Part shown: positions 37,068-52,000 of the stretch, piece by piece
Position numbering within the stretch: position 1 is the stretch's first letter
How the letters are laid out: every line of letters begins with the position of its first letter
Origin: Crotophaga sulcirostris
Lineage: Eukaryota > Chordata > Aves > Cuculiformes > Crotophagidae
Reading direction: 5' to 3'
DNA length: 64,000 bases
NCBI GenBank assembly: GCA_013397455.1
Contig: VYZB01000274.1
Coordinates: 670,614-734,613 of the forward strand
Notes under the pieces: generated by a model
Told to the model about the DNA's origin: nothing
Databases searched by the model: none
Seen by the model: the letters and a program-made list of their open reading frames with translations, nothing else
Translations under genes and position numbers: made by a program

Positions 37068-40000
37068 CTTGCTTCTGTATTTATTTTTCCTATTTTTCTT
37101 GTTTTCTTTTCTTTTTTTTTGTCTTATAAACACAGGAACATTTCCCTGATTTTGCAAGAGTTAGTAAAAAAATTGATATTATTTTTACCTAGAACTCACC
37201 TTCAAGAACAAGTTGATGTCCCTCAGTAATAATGCAGCCCTAAAAATTTCCAGTGTCTGTTACATACTCCTATGGGGCCTAAACTTGACAGTGAAAATAC
37301 CACCAGCACATGAAGGAAAACTTAGTGAAAAAAATAGTGTTAGTTCTAAAAGATAAACAGTACAGCATTCCACTGGGAAAACTGCAGGTTTTAGCTCACA
37401 ACAAGCTTTTGTCACATGTTGTGTGGTAAACTATGACACTTTTGATATTTCATGGATTTATTCTTGAAATCCTGATTCCCTATCTATCTGCTTTGTTTCT
37501 TCCTCTGTTAAGATGTTAACAGTTTAGCCATGCTACATTTCACAGGCAATTTGAATTATGGAGAGTTATTAAGGGCAGCAAAAGTGTGTGTACAGATCCC
37601 GATGATGCTGATATAATGACGGCAATGCAACTCCTGTGATCTGCGGTGCAGCATTTTTTGGACATAGCAATCACAGCTAAATTGTTCAGCAGTTGGGGTT
37701 GTTGTTTGTATATTAAGTGTTCCCCAGAATAAGCAAACAGCAAGAATAATCTCAAATTACTCCAGATAATATCACAAATACTCCAGGAATATTATCTAAG
37801 AGACAGGGTAAGCGCATTTTGTAACAACAAAAAGACGTTATCAGGTAACAATTCTCTTATTTCAGATACTTGCATCTCTTTAATTTTCATGTATTGCATA
37901 GTAAAGAATTGGAATGAATTTTCAATGAAAAATAATAAAATATGAAATCACAACAGGAAATACTGAATAGAGAGGGTATTTTCTTGTCTGCATTTTCAAA
38001 TTCAAAAAAACAACTGAATAGGACAAACAGACCTGTGCAGACGAAATATGGCAGGGATAAGTAGAATTTAAGGTGTTCAGTTGAGGGGTATCATTTTTCA
38101 TATTTTTTTTCTCACTGTATCATTCAAATTTAGTTTCCTGCTAATACTTCATGTGATACTTTGTATGATGTAGAAAAAGGAAATTGATTGTATCCTGGAA
38201 GTGTTTCTGTGCACCCTTTAATAGGATTAGGGTGAGTGCACGGTGGTGGGTCAGACAGACTACTTTCAGCTGAGGAACAATGGATTGTGTGCTCAGGTTT
38301 GCCACACAGGAGGACAAAGGGAGAGAAGAAGGGAGTGAGATGAAATGACTGATCTCCCCAGGGACCATGTGCCCTGAAACAATAAGGGTATTACAAACAA
38401 CGGAGAGGAGGCATTTATAGGTGCTGGGACAGATCAGGACAAGGCGTGTATATGCAGAGTTCCCTTGTTCATAACTGTGAGATGAAATCACGTTTTTAAT
38501 TTAAAATTTCTTGTTGGTTCCTATGATAGACATTTATCTAATTTCTTCATTGGGGAAACAACTAATCAAGGGAGTGAGTAGTTACTATAGAATAATCATG
38601 ACTAATACATATGTGTCCTGTACTAATATACAATAATTGTTCTTATGTATATGCACACTATAAGAATACATAATGTAATGAGTAGTTGCTATACTGTATC
38701 TACCATTTATAAAAGATTATTGTTTCACTCTCTCACCTCACTTAAATTTAAACTAGCATTTATATTGCTAAATAACAATATGGTTAATATATTAATAACA
38801 ACAAAAATAATCAATTTAAAGACCTTTTAAAAATGGGTTTAAAAATTACTTTGGATACAAAAATAATTTTCTGCTTTGTTAACTTTTATTCTATCTTGAA
38901 AGTGGGCTTCTTCATCACAGATAATATAATTGTTTTTCATACACAGTGAGTAACATTGATTTGTTACTAAGAAAAGCAGAAAGGTAGTGGTTCTGATCCT
39001 GGAACCAACATCTGACAGTAACCTTTCCGTATGTAAAGTTGTATACTTGTTGTGGATGATCCAGGACTGAAATAAAATACAAGAAAACAGCAGTTTCAAT
39101 TTACATTGCACAAGGTTTGAGTAGGTGATACACAAGAAAAGATAATATAGAAAAAAGTAGGAACTCGTTTTACCATGAGTTGCACAGCTGAGAATTCAAT
39201 CACTCACAGTCACCACTATTCTGTGTGAAAACTAAACCATTCCTTTCTCACCACAATAAACCTACTGAGTGCATTTCATGCTTCTTTCAGAACCAGGTTA
39301 CACAGGACCGGGCTACGAGAGATGCCTGGTTTTTGCAGCTGAGACATGCTAACTTCTCTTTCATCTCTGGATAGCTGCTTTGGAGGCTACATTGCAATTT
39401 TCCACCATAAAAATATCATAGCATACTTGTTTAATTTTTAAAAATTTTAACATTGTATTTGGTCTCTGTACGTGATTAGCAAAAATGAAAACAGAATAAC
39501 CATGTGAATTGCATGATTAGTGAGTGAGAATGTAGTGCATCATGACTTCAGAGAAAACGATAGCTGCTTTCAGTGAGGACTCAGAAGTTAAAAAAGGAGC
39601 AAGCCTCTGACTTGTCATGATGGGATAATGCAGCTACCAACAGAGATAAGGAACAGCCAGAAACAAAATGGGAGCGCAAGGAAGATGAATGTCAACATAA
39701 AAGCTGTCATGGAGGCAACCCAACTGAAGTACACACAGACAGGTTTATAGAGACAAAATTGATGCCAGAATTGAAAACAGTGCCAGAGCAAACTGAGGCC
39801 ATTGTGATCTGTATTCCAGAGACTTCCAGGGTCAAGGGCTTCCAAAAACTGTGTTGTGTTTTGCTGTAAATCTGATGGTTAGTGGCAACGTATAATGAAA
39901 TAGCACTGGTTCTTTTAAAAGTGACTTGATTTCATGCTCTCTAATAATTTGACAAAAAATAGGTGAAAGAAACAAAGGGAAGTTCATGGATTTTAAGACA

Positions 40001-43000
40001 CAAGGTGCACGTTACTGATCTTGTATTACCAAAAATATGACTAACAAAAACATACAGTGTTTCATTAAAGTTTCTGTGAAACTTACAGCTTGTTCTGCAA
40101 GTTAAAAGTACAATTTCTGTCAACTTTTGGCTCATCATCTGCAGTAAGTAAATATGATATTAAGACCTCAGAATGTATCTCCTCCGTGTCATGGCAGTTG
40201 GGTTATTGGCTTTAATGCTGATTAATTTGGGTTGTCTGTGCTGAAGGTAGCAAATTAAGTCTTTATCGACTGCCACATTCTGAATAGTAAGTTACAATTT
40301 CCTTCAATGATCATCAGTACTTTTACAATTAGGAATGTTCCTGGAACACTCCTACTGCTGCTTCTTCAGCCACCTGACACTACATGTTCCAGGCAATACC
40401 TCATATCAGGTTTGATTTGCACACTTTATCACTGACAATTTATAAGTTTTGCGTTTAATTTGAAAATGTGACTGGTAATTTGGAAAGTTTTTTATGTGCA
40501 TCTGCTGGATTCCAGCCTCCTGTAAAAGCCTGGCTTTCAATCTCTGGGTGCTCAGGACTTCTCATCATAAGATAGTACTTGTCTATAGTATGGTTCTTGG
40601 TTTACCTCTGAAAGATTTCATGGGAAATGGAGGGAAAAGATAGGATTACATGGTAATCAAAGTAGTGAGACTCATGCTTTTACAGGACTGTTCTCAATGT
40701 AGTTTGTTATGATGCTTTGCAGCAAGAAGAAAACAAGGGTTTAACTGGCAGACTCAGTAGTACATTCAAAACTTTGGTCAGTTGTTATTGGACTGAAGTC
40801 TACTGAAGTCTATTTACTTCAGTTAAAATGTAGACCCCATTTTTCTTCACGTTTTTGTATTTTTATAGTCTCAAATACATCATACAGTCAAAATATTAAA
40901 TATTCCCACTGAGAACATATTTTTCTTTTCTCTGTACACCATAATTTTGTACATGTTAATGTGTTTTTAATGTAAGTTAACAGAAGCAAAACAAATAGAA
41001 GATTTTTTTCCTTGATAATTTGCTGAGATCTTGTGAATTTTTTAGTGAATAATAGGCTGTTGAAGTTTTTACTAAAATTTGACATAACATTTGAAACATA
41101 GATTGTCTTGCATTTCACTGAGTGTTTTCTGAATACTGAAGACTTGGCTATTCAAAAAGAAAGCAGTCAAGAATAATTTTTATGTCTATGGTATATGCAT
41201 GTAATTCAAGGAATGAGCACGAGAGGAAAAATTTAGCACACCAGGTCAGAAGCTGCACTTGCAGAAAGGAAATGATGACTCTGTCCTTACAGCAGTCTGA
41301 CCGAAGCAACTCCGTGGTATATCTGTTCTGAAGTCGTAAGTGCTGGTATTTGTATCAAAATATCCAAGAAAAGACAGCAATTCAATATTTTGAATTTTCA
41401 GAATCAAAGTAGCACCATTTTTTTTAAATGCAGAAAAACATGAAAGAAATATATGGACAAACAAAAGGTTTTTTCTTATTTGTAAAGTAATATATTCATC
41501 ATGTTATTGCTTTTGACATAGAGTTGCTCATTTTCAAAGAAAAAAAATAAAAAACCACCACCATCAAACAAACCAGAACAAAACTAGGCAAAGGTATTAC
41601 GAATTTCCCAAGCTGTGTAAGGAGCACAGACTTCTATAAAATCTGGGAATATTCTATGTCTCTGAGGAGCTGTATCTTCCAAAATTAGACTTTACTGCCT
41701 GCCATTAAAAAAATGTTTCAGTACAAGGAAAAACTGCTTGTAAGCCATCTGTTCAGTTACGTTTCTTGGTGTTGAGGTTAATGGACTGGCTGAAATTCTT
41801 TGCTTAGCTGATAATTTAACATTAGGTACACTTATTAAAACTATATGTAAATTTCTATAGTTTTACAGGAAAAAATTTATAGCGATATTTAGACATTACA
41901 TTTTTTTCAGATTTTTCATTGAAATAATGTCAAGTTCAAGAGTTCTTACTAGCAGTTTCCTCAGTGAGCTTGTCTGAAGATGTTGAGTCTGAACCCGGGA
42001 GATTTTGTATACACACATGGTAGCAAAAAAAAGGTTCCTGCAAGCTATGCACATGGAGGTTTTTGTGCTACCAAAGCCAAATGCTTTTAGTGAACACAAT
42101 CTGCAATGACAACAAACGTTTAACAACTACAGAAATTGTATTGCAACCCTCAAGGTAACATCCATAATTAGCTCAATGGGTCTCTCCACTAATAGCCTGG
42201 AAATTTTGGGATTTACTGTTAAAGGGAGGAAAGGACAGTTGAAATACCCCTATATTGAATTTACATTTCATTTAGGTAACTCTTCTTGCAGTTTACCATT
42301 TCCAGTAAAACAGTAACCATGCTATGATTATAAGCATGACACCTCCTTTTCAGGACCCTACATTTTTTCTGAGAAGGCAGTGTAACTTGCCTGTTTCTTT
42401 CAAATTTACCTACCTGTTCCCCATTTCCACCCAAGCAGTTCAGTTGCCTGAAGAATCAGAGATGAACATAGGTCCTTTTCCTCCTTGATCTCTCCCACAT
42501 ATTTGCTGTCCAAGATTGCCTCTGCAATGTTGGGAGATATGAAGTCCTTTCACACCACGCAAGGAAAAATCTTACAGGTCAAAACTGTGCAGACTAACAG
42601 GAACCTCTCAGCTAGTTTTGAGAAGTATGACAGAGAGCACTTAATCACCTTGAGGGTCTCTCAAGAGTTAACCTCATATGGCTCAACAGCTTTTTCTTTT
42701 TCCAGTTGAAATTTTCATGATGAGAGAAGCTCTTTTACATTCAGAATCAGTTCTACCAATTCACTTTTTCAGATGTGTAGCAAAAGTATTTACACTGATA
42801 AGGCACTGACATTTACTATGTTACACTAGTTAATTTGCAATAACATGTATTTTTGGCTTATCTCCCTTGTCCAACCAACACATCGATACCAAGCAATTTT
42901 ATAAAAAGCCATTGTGTGTATAGGCTTATTCAAAATGCAATTAAATATTTTTATGGTATTGCATGTAATGAATATACTTATTTTTCCTCACAATAAAAAG

Positions 43001-45539
43001 AGGTGCCAAAAGAATAGAAAGGTGTAAAAGAATATGAATCATGTCAAGATGACCCAGGCTAACAGAGTGAACCTTGGATTTTCTACATCTCTTCCCTGTT
43101 TCTCTTCTCTGTAGCATATCTGAGCCTCATTTTTCCCTTACCTTCTGCATGATCATTGAACTTGCTACAGCATTCAAAAACAATCTCTTAAAAATGAGTA
43201 CAACCGGAAGACTTGATGCACTTGTGGCACACAATTTTCTTATTAAACCTTCAGAATCTGTGCATTGTGAAAGAACTTAAAGATATTGTTAATAAAATAA
43301 TAATAAAATGAAGAATCACATGAGCCCTGCTCCTGTGTCCATATTCTGGTTTCTAATCTAATGGACAATCCATGACTCATTATTAACAATATTAAAAAAT
43401 CCATACTGCCCAAAGAAATTAGACTGTGTTTGATTCAGTTTTTAAAGAGTGTGCCATCACTGAAGACTTGACATGGCTTCCTTATCAGGTCTGATGATAT
43501 ATGCAAAGCTCTTTCAAAGGTATTAATGTCTCTTCATTCTCTAATCACTTAGCTCGGTGCTTTGAATACCATCTGAGGAGTAGACACTTAAAAATTAGAA
43601 CAAAAGCATTCAGTAACATGAGTCTAAGTAACTCTATAAAAATGTTGTAAAAAGTCTTTAAAAGAAGCATGAAAAATACTTGACCTTCCTGCAATATTAG
43701 CCAGGTTGTTGTTTGCTGGAGAAAAACCTTTTTGTTTATTTTGTCTAAAGAAAAACAGTAGCTGGCATTTACCTCATATCAATTACTTCATATACAGTAC
43801 CTAGAAATTAGAATGAGTTTTGTGGAAAGTTACGAAGATAGAGTGCTTCCATTAAAGATGTTTCTCCAGCACCAGTGCTTTCCAGAAATATATTGGTAAT
43901 TCAGATATACTTCATAGCACCTTTTTTTTTTTGGCAAGAACTCCATTATATCAGTGTGTTAAAATTTCAATAGCTTACAACAGAGATTGCTCTGAAGGAA
44001 AATCATGTAGATGTCCCTGAAACTGGCCATCAGGGGAGGAGGTAAAAACATGAACAAAAAGAGGTAAAAACATTGCTGCACTGAATTAGACAAAGATATT
44101 GCTGAGGCCCATTTTCAGTCTCCAGCCTCCAAAAGTGAAAACCTGACATAGAAAACACTAGAGCAAGACGAGCAAAGGAAGTATGCAATGATCTCTGCCT
44201 GACAGCCTTTCCAGGCTCCATTGAACTTCCTGAGCTGACAACTATTTTATTGTGTATAACAATAGTCAATCAATTTTCTTTCCTTGAATTTGTCTGATCA
44301 CTTCCTGGAGAAAAGTGCATTCACAACTGTTATGCAAGATGTTTCATAAATCAATCTTAAATGTTGAAAAAGCACTTCAGGAAGTTGTTTTGCATCTGTT
44401 ACCCCTTAAAATCACTTGATGTCTCCTAGTCCCTCTATTGGAATGGACAGAGAAGAATAAATCTGTATTCACCCTGTCCTAGTCATTCAGTGTTGTATAG
44501 ATCCTTGCTGCATTTTTTTCTTTTCTGTCTCTTTCCCAGACTGAAACAATTTCACAATAGACACATTTTGGCACAATTTACACAATGAATGAAACCAACT
44601 TTGAACACTCAGCACTTTGAATGGTGGGTCTGTGTGAGACTTCAGAAGTTTACTCATCATCCTCCTTCCAATTACAACACACACACACAGTTGAGAAGGT
44701 GATGCTTACATTTACTGGTTAATAAAATAGTAAACTAAATTGAAGCTTTGTTGGGCATCAATAATTTATGTTCAGTTTGAGCTGTCTTCCCCGTTTCGCT
44801 TCCTGTTATTGCATTCTCTAAAGTGTGACATAATAGCAAGTTGGTACTAACAAATAAAAAAACCCCAGCGAATTCAACAAAACCCCCACCTTTCCTTAAT
44901 TAGTCCCTGCCCCAATGAATTTATATTCAGCTTACTTTAAATGAAAATAAGAGGAACCTTCCATAAAATAGACAGAGTAGATTTGCAAAGAGATGCAAAT
45001 ACAGCTTCATTGCATGTTTCCTCTAGGATAACAAATCTTTGGTGTGGCTGTTAATGTACTCTTAAGATTTTTAGACTAGCTGTCTAAGACAAATGTGTTT
45101 TCATTCTCATCTGTCCAAAAAGAAGAAAAAATAACAGCTCAAAATTACCAGAAGGACTGCTTTTATGGCAGGCATTTCATGAATACTTTCATGCTGACAG
45201 AAAAACCTAAGCTGATCCTGCTCATGAGCTGTCTTGCCCAGACAACCATGGATACTGTTTGTTAAAAAAACCATTAATGACAGGGGGTTTGGCATGCAAT
45301 AGTGTTTATGTGTGGAATCAAATGGCTCAGAAAGGACAGCTGGTTGCTTTCCAGAGAATGATGGCAGTCTCTGTTGCAAAAGTGCTTTCAATGACATCTT
45401 CAGCTGATTCAGGAGAACCTCCTCAAGCTGTTATTTTGCTTATTTACTATTACCCAGATATCTATGGTTGCATGTGACCACCCAAGCACATGCATGATTC
45501 CTCAGTTATTGTTTTACCTGCAAAACATCTCCTACATAT
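37068..45539. other. Anonymous AT-rich DNA
   Basis: No coding exon, RNA gene or interspersed repeat recognised in about 8.5 kb. The T run at 37109-37118 and the A-rich stretch at 41540-41560 are simple sequence. Open stretches such as 38141-38491 minus have no recognisable motif. Confidence 0.45.
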
Positions 45540-46040
45540 CCTGAACACAAGAGGCTGCCCTGCAGGGTTACTTCTGCACCTGCAGAAACTTTCTGTTGTC
45601 CAGATTTAAACGTCTGATCAATGAACAATTGATCGCTTACGCAAAAGGAGCTGCCTGGGAGTGATTAAGTCAAACTACCCAGGTGTTAACCAATGCATTT
45701 ATGCGTACAAGTGGGAGGACTAGACACAGAAGAAACCAGACAGTGTCTTGAATGGTCCAAAGTTCCCACCTGAAACCCATCTGCAGTGATCCATCAAGCT
45801 TTTAATTGTGAAGATGGCTGGGAGCTCAGCACCTACTTCCGAACTGGTACACTCTCTCTAGCCAGTCCATTGTCTCGCCCTTGCAGGTGATTGCCTAGGC
45901 CTTCACAGACTACCCTTGAATTAGCAGTTCCAGTGTTCTCAGTGTGTACACAGGCACAGCTCTGATATCCTGCTACACCACTGTAATTACTGATGGACTG
46001 AATTTCACATTTGTGACTGAAGTACCATAGCTTTTGGCAC
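45540..46040. other. GC-richer patch, unassigned
   Basis: Base composition rises above the neighbourhood and A/T runs are scarce. There is no long open frame, and I recognise no repeat family. It may be an old element or a conserved non-coding sequence. The sequence alone does not decide. Confidence 0.3.
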
Positions 46041-49000
46041 AGCTCATAGAGCCAGATTTATGCTTTCTAAATTTTCCTTATTAGAAGAGAATTTCAACAA
46101 GCAACCTGCATACAAAATCATCTATTTTGGTATAATGATTTTTTTATAATAGAAAATGAATCTGTGTCTGAGAAGACAATCTACAGCATCTAGCAATAAG
46201 TATCCATCAATCAATATAATGAAATAATCCAGTGCTATATTTTCATTAATTCTGAAAAGCTGTTAAGAACACCTCAACCTTCATTTATGTCTATATGTGT
46301 AAATATGTGCACACACATATCGCTTCCATTCTTGGTCTTCCCTAGGTTATGTATTAAACACATTAAGGAAACAAACAAAAGAAACAAACGAAGATTTTTT
46401 TTAATACAATTTAAGTTTCCAATCCAAATATTTGCAAGGTAACTTTGTAAGGTAATCCCTTCAAGAATATTTTATACAAGGTTCATTTCAGTTTCATTTG
46501 TACAAGTAGTTTCTCAGTTTGCATTGAAAAAGCTTTATGTCCATAGAAGACAGACAAGAACTTGGTACATACCCTTGGTATTAAAAAAACCCACAACTGA
46601 ATGAAATAGTGAAGCTCAACAAAATATTTGTCTTGATCAGGTAAACTAGTTCTCAGGATACACTTCTTCTGAAAAAGCATTTCACTACAATGTTTTATCA
46701 TTTATATTGCAGCATTAGTGAAAAGTTGAAGTTAATTTCATGTACTTGATTAAATCAATACTTTCATATAGAACAACTCAATGAATGCAGACAGAGCATC
46801 TAAACTTACAAAACTGAGGACACAGTTGAAGTTGGTGTGTTTTAAGTATCAATGAAGATTCAGATTCAATGGAGAAAGAATAAAAAATCAAGAACTGAGT
46901 GTTTTCATTAACATATGTTCATAATGAAGTAGTATAATGAACTCCCTTCCCTCTCCCCAGTTCTAAACTTGAATAACAGCAGTAGCAACATCTCCTCTTC
47001 TGGCATATATCTTCAGTTTTTAATGAGATAACAAGCTAGAAACTATTAACAGTCAAAAGGTCACGTGTAATTGTATTGGCATTCCTGCTCTATTAATGCA
47101 TGAGCTCACTGGCAGGATGCCACTTAAGAAGAAAACCTGATATTGATATTGATTTCCGCTAATTTTTGGTATTCATTTAGTGGTGAAGGCACAGCTTACT
47201 CTCAAAAGGTAATCTGCAACTATGCTGTTGTGGTTTTCCAGCATAGTCTGTTTCTGAGATGTGAACATAAAAGTACAGTTAAGAATACCGACTACGTGTT
47301 TCTTCCGTAAATACCAAACCTGAATTACATTCTGAACTCCAAGGGTTAAAATGCATTTTCTTCAGCACCATCTCTGGAAGTTAAATGAACTGTATGCATT
47401 GAGCTATGAAATGTTGTTGTTTTTGTGATGAAGATATGCAAAACTGCTAAGGGTGTTCAGTACCCCAGTGAAAGGCATGAACATATATACCTGTAACTCA
47501 CATTTATTCTTTTGTAAGTTTTTATCCATGCTACTTTGATAGGAACCAACATGACAATACTTGTAGTAAACTGAGCTGAAATCCCTCACACCATAAATGT
47601 GTGAGGAACTAGGTTCACGTGATTTTCATCTAGGAGCAGTCTAGAGGTGTTTGTATAATTTCTTTTCCTTGAGATTTCCTTAGATGCATATTCTCTTCAT
47701 TTCCATTCCCAGCTAATTTCAGCGAGAGTCTGTGCCGTGTACACAGGAAAAGGAAGCACTGTTTTTTTGCTATGGTGCAGGCTTATACCAGGTTTCTCAA
47801 CACTGGGAAAGTAACAAGGGCAAAGACAGTCATTCACATCCACCGTTTTATTTCTTCATGTACCCCAAGAAATGGAAACTATTGATCTCTTTAGTGCTAG
47901 TTTATAGAACAGTTATATTTCCAGGTATTTATGAATCAGTTTTAACTTTAAGACAAAACTAGGAAAAATCCCAAATTTTTAAAGGAAGAAAACCTCATCC
48001 ATTAGATTCTGAAAGTACAAGAAATATATCCTTAAAGATATGAGTCAACTTGCATTATATGGGTCTTTAAAAATTATTGTCTTTGTCTCCATAAGCAGAA
48101 TGGAAACCACTTCAATGAGACTGAAAATTTCAAGTAAGAGGAATTCTATATAGAAAAAAAAGGGAAAAAAGTGAAAAAGAAGAAAAGTAATGGAGAAAGT
48201 AATGGAGACAAGTCTAGATCTGCTGCAACCAATGGTTTCCCTCTTACTGTTTTCAGAAAGATGTCCATACATGGTAAGAGAACAGAAGACACCACATTTG
48301 CTTGGCTGTATATGTATATTCTACAGCACAAGCCTGAGTAAAAAGGATGTCTGACTGCACAATCTGTAATTGCAGACATTTTGGGTTGTAGGGGTGAGGT
48401 GAGGAACCAGAACTCATTGCACTGAAGGGTCTGTTAGAGCTGACTTCAAATCTTTTTCATATATTCTGTATATTTTAAATGTGGAAAATGCCTTTGTAAA
48501 ACAAATGCATTATGCAGAATCTGAGTAAAATACCAAATATACAGTAAACCCTAAAACCAGGCTTGGTTATACCATGTGATTTTATTAACAAATAAGATAT
48601 GGTTAGAGATAGTCTGTTGTTTAGAAAATTCAAAATTATTTGTCAAGAGTAATTTTGTGGGCTGATTGTACATAGGAAGAAAATAAATCCGTACTTGCTA
48701 CAGTTGCTCTTTATACTCAAGGCTTAGGTTTTGAAAACACCTACAGCATGGTGGCAATTGATGATAATGATTTAATAATATTAATGTGTCTATTTATTTT
48801 CAGGTCTTATTAGACACAGGTTTTAAATTGTGCATTTTTATTTTTCTAAATATTGGAATTTCTTATGAGCTTAAATTTAATTTTGATTTTCAAGGTTTTG
48901 TGGTCTTCTCTGATTTTAACTGCTGACTTCTACAATGACTTGTATGCAGGATTTTGGCATCCTATGTTCTACACCTTCTTAAAATCTTTTAAATTTTAAA

Positions 49001-52000
49001 ATAATTTAAACATTCTTTTAAAAGAAGAACTTAGCAAATGAAAATTCTTTTTAAGTTTATGTAGTCAGAGGAAGCACTTAGAAGCAACCTTAGAAAATGT
49101 GGAGTGGGTGAGGAGACATTCAGTGAAACATAAAAGTCGGGAAACTGGCACAAAAATATATCAGTTTTAATTACAACTTCGGGGATTTTGGGAGAGTCCA
49201 GGGTAGGAACTGTAGTCAAAATGGGAGCAGAAAAGACTTTCAGTTCTGGGTAGTCCCAGACTGATACTTGAGATGTAGGACATATGCTCTGACAACGGCT
49301 GCATACGACAAAGCTGCTTCAGTGGGAACGTGAAATGCAAAAACTACTCCACCTTTCATCTCCATCTGCCTACTGCAGACTGAAGCTGTTAACACAACAT
49401 GACTAAAAGCAGCTGCAATCAAGATTAAGAGGGTGAGTATAATACTAATCTGGATCTCTTCTTAGCTGTGGAAAATGGTAAAAGTTGTAATCTTTGTCCT
49501 GATGCAGCATAGGAGAATGCATGCATGACATGTACATGTAAACAAATAGAGATAGATACAGTAGGAAGGGGTTTGCACAAGACTATTCTAGTGCACCAGC
49601 AATTATGAGTAATAGAAGGGAATCTGGAACTGTTTGATGAGTGTACCGTAACATTACTGAGGACATTGGGAAAGAAGGGGAAAGGTGTGAGGTGGCATAA
49701 CAAATAGTCAAAGAGGAAAATAGATCATTAATTATAATTTAAGGATCTCTTTTCTTCTTTGTGAATATGGAAAGCATAATAGCATAATACACAAAATGAA
49801 ATATTTCAGTGTTTGTATTCCACTTGAACATTTTTTTCCCCATAGCAGCCCCTGTGCAGAAACCTCAATTGATATCATTGTATACGTGAATTTGGCAAAC
49901 TAATGTACCAAGTTCTACCGTACTTTTTTTTAGGTCTATGCATTCTTTTACTTCTTTACATAACTGAAGATATTTTCAGGGATCTCTAAACACCAGCTCT
50001 TTGTTCATTCATAATGACTGAGAGAAGAGAAGGGGACTTTAAGTTTATGTGAGTTGTACTGTTCTGCCTGCCGAAATAAAAATACAAAGAAAGAATGTAG
50101 ATTAATTACAACTCAGTGGGCACTATGTACAGGAAATTATACTTTGTGAGGAATAGTTCTCTGTCATTTGTTGGGTAACAGAATCATGAAACCAGCAAAA
50201 ACTGTCACAGAGAGTCATTAGGGATATTATGACCAATGGTAACTTGAAGAATTGCAAGGATCAAATCTACCCACACCGTGGGTTATATTTGTAATCACGT
50301 CGTCTTATGAGTTAACTCAACAGCCTGCACAACATTTGAATTTGATCAGGTGTTTTTTGGTGCTGTTGATTTGCTAAATTGGGCTTTGAGTTGATCTCTA
50401 CTATATCCTATATCTGTTTTATTGATTTGTCTCCAAAATATGCATCCATATCTGTATTTTCAGGGGTGGGATTGACATATGCTTTTTTCTCCATTTTCAT
50501 TCAATTATGAATTTTAATAGCAAGAGTTCCTTGGGGACTGCAGAAAATTCATTCCCCGTTTTTGCAGAGCTTAAACCATTTTTGACACCGATCAAATTCA
50601 AACTGGTAAACACTTGGTCATGTCTCATTTTCTGCAGTATTTGCAAGTTTAAACTCTTTAGGCAGACTCTTCTACTCAATATATTGCAGTACAATCAATA
50701 TTCACTTTGTTTTGCTGTTCATTTTTCTTTCCATTTTTTCATACCACTAGCTTCTAAGCTGTGCCATGAATTAATGTTTTTGCGTTGCAGTAAGCAGAGC
50801 ACATCTAGCTTACTCTTTAGGCTTTTCTTTCTCTTTTCATTGTAACATGTTGCTCTTTTTGATCCTTTATGTCTTTCCAGTCAGATAACAGTACATTCAT
50901 GAACTGTTGACAGACAAGGAAGAATTAAAAATTAAATATCTGCCTAAGGAGGAATTTTTGCACCAGTTTAAGCAACAAAAAATATTTTTTTCTTGTTGTT
51001 GAAGCAAAATAATCATCAGTAAGAACAAGATCAGATTTTAAATGTTAGGTCATCCTGAATACAGAAATACTTTGCTGGAACAATAGAATGCTTTAGAGCT
51101 GTGATAATTTACCACCTCCCAGGCACTTTTAAACTGAGCCAAGTAGAATTGTAGAAAATGATCAATAGTCAAATATGCAGAAGAAACAATAGAATATAAG
51201 TAAAAGACAAGTAAAATCTCTACTGTCTCAGAATTCCTCAACCTCCAAATGCCAGTGTTCACATCTTTTCTCTAGATAGAATAAGTCTTTCAGTAAACCA
51301 GCTAACATAGTACTCAACTTTTACAAGCAATTTGAATTATATGTGGTATTGCACCAGAGAAAATTGTGTCTAAACTAGTATGAAAATAAACAGCAATGGC
51401 AGGTAGTTGGTCTGAGCCACAATTAACTACAGTCTCAGAAGCAGTCCTTTCACTGCAGCAGTCTGAACCTGACTAATGCAGAGTGTGGAAGCACCTGAGT
51501 GGTCATTCCTTGCATCCTTTCTGTCACCCACAAGAAGGAACGGTAGGGACATCATGGGACATGCAGATTTTGCTTGTGCCTCTCTTTAGGGCTATCTAAG
51601 AATGGATGCTCCTTAATCAATCTCAGTTCCGCCTGTACAAAAGCAAAAGCAAACATACCAACACACCAGGTTGCAGCATTAGAATACTAGAAAATATGTG
51701 TTTCGTTACTTATTTAATCTGTGGAATTTCTCCATGAAAATTTCACTTTATTCTCCTTTCTAACTTTCACACACTAGTTCTGATTCTCTTTATACCTACA
51801 GCCCTGTAACTTCAGCTTGAGTTGAATTGTGTAATTTCTGTTCATCCTTGTCAAGAGGATGATTAAATGAAATGAATTTAAGAGTTGAACTATGAATGAC
51901 TGTCAGTTTATTTTTCCATCTTTACCTTTTATATCAGTATGTCCATTTATTTCTTGCACTATTTTTATAGACATTTTTAAAACAAGTATTTTCAAGTAGC

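Noticed and set aside
38141..38491. 116-codon minus-strand ORF with Ser/Leu-rich protein
   Set aside because: No recognisable motif and no splice structure; probably chance.
45610..45640. Short inverted repeat GATCAAT/ATTGATC
   Set aside because: A seven-base stem with a four-base loop is expected by chance in 64 kb.
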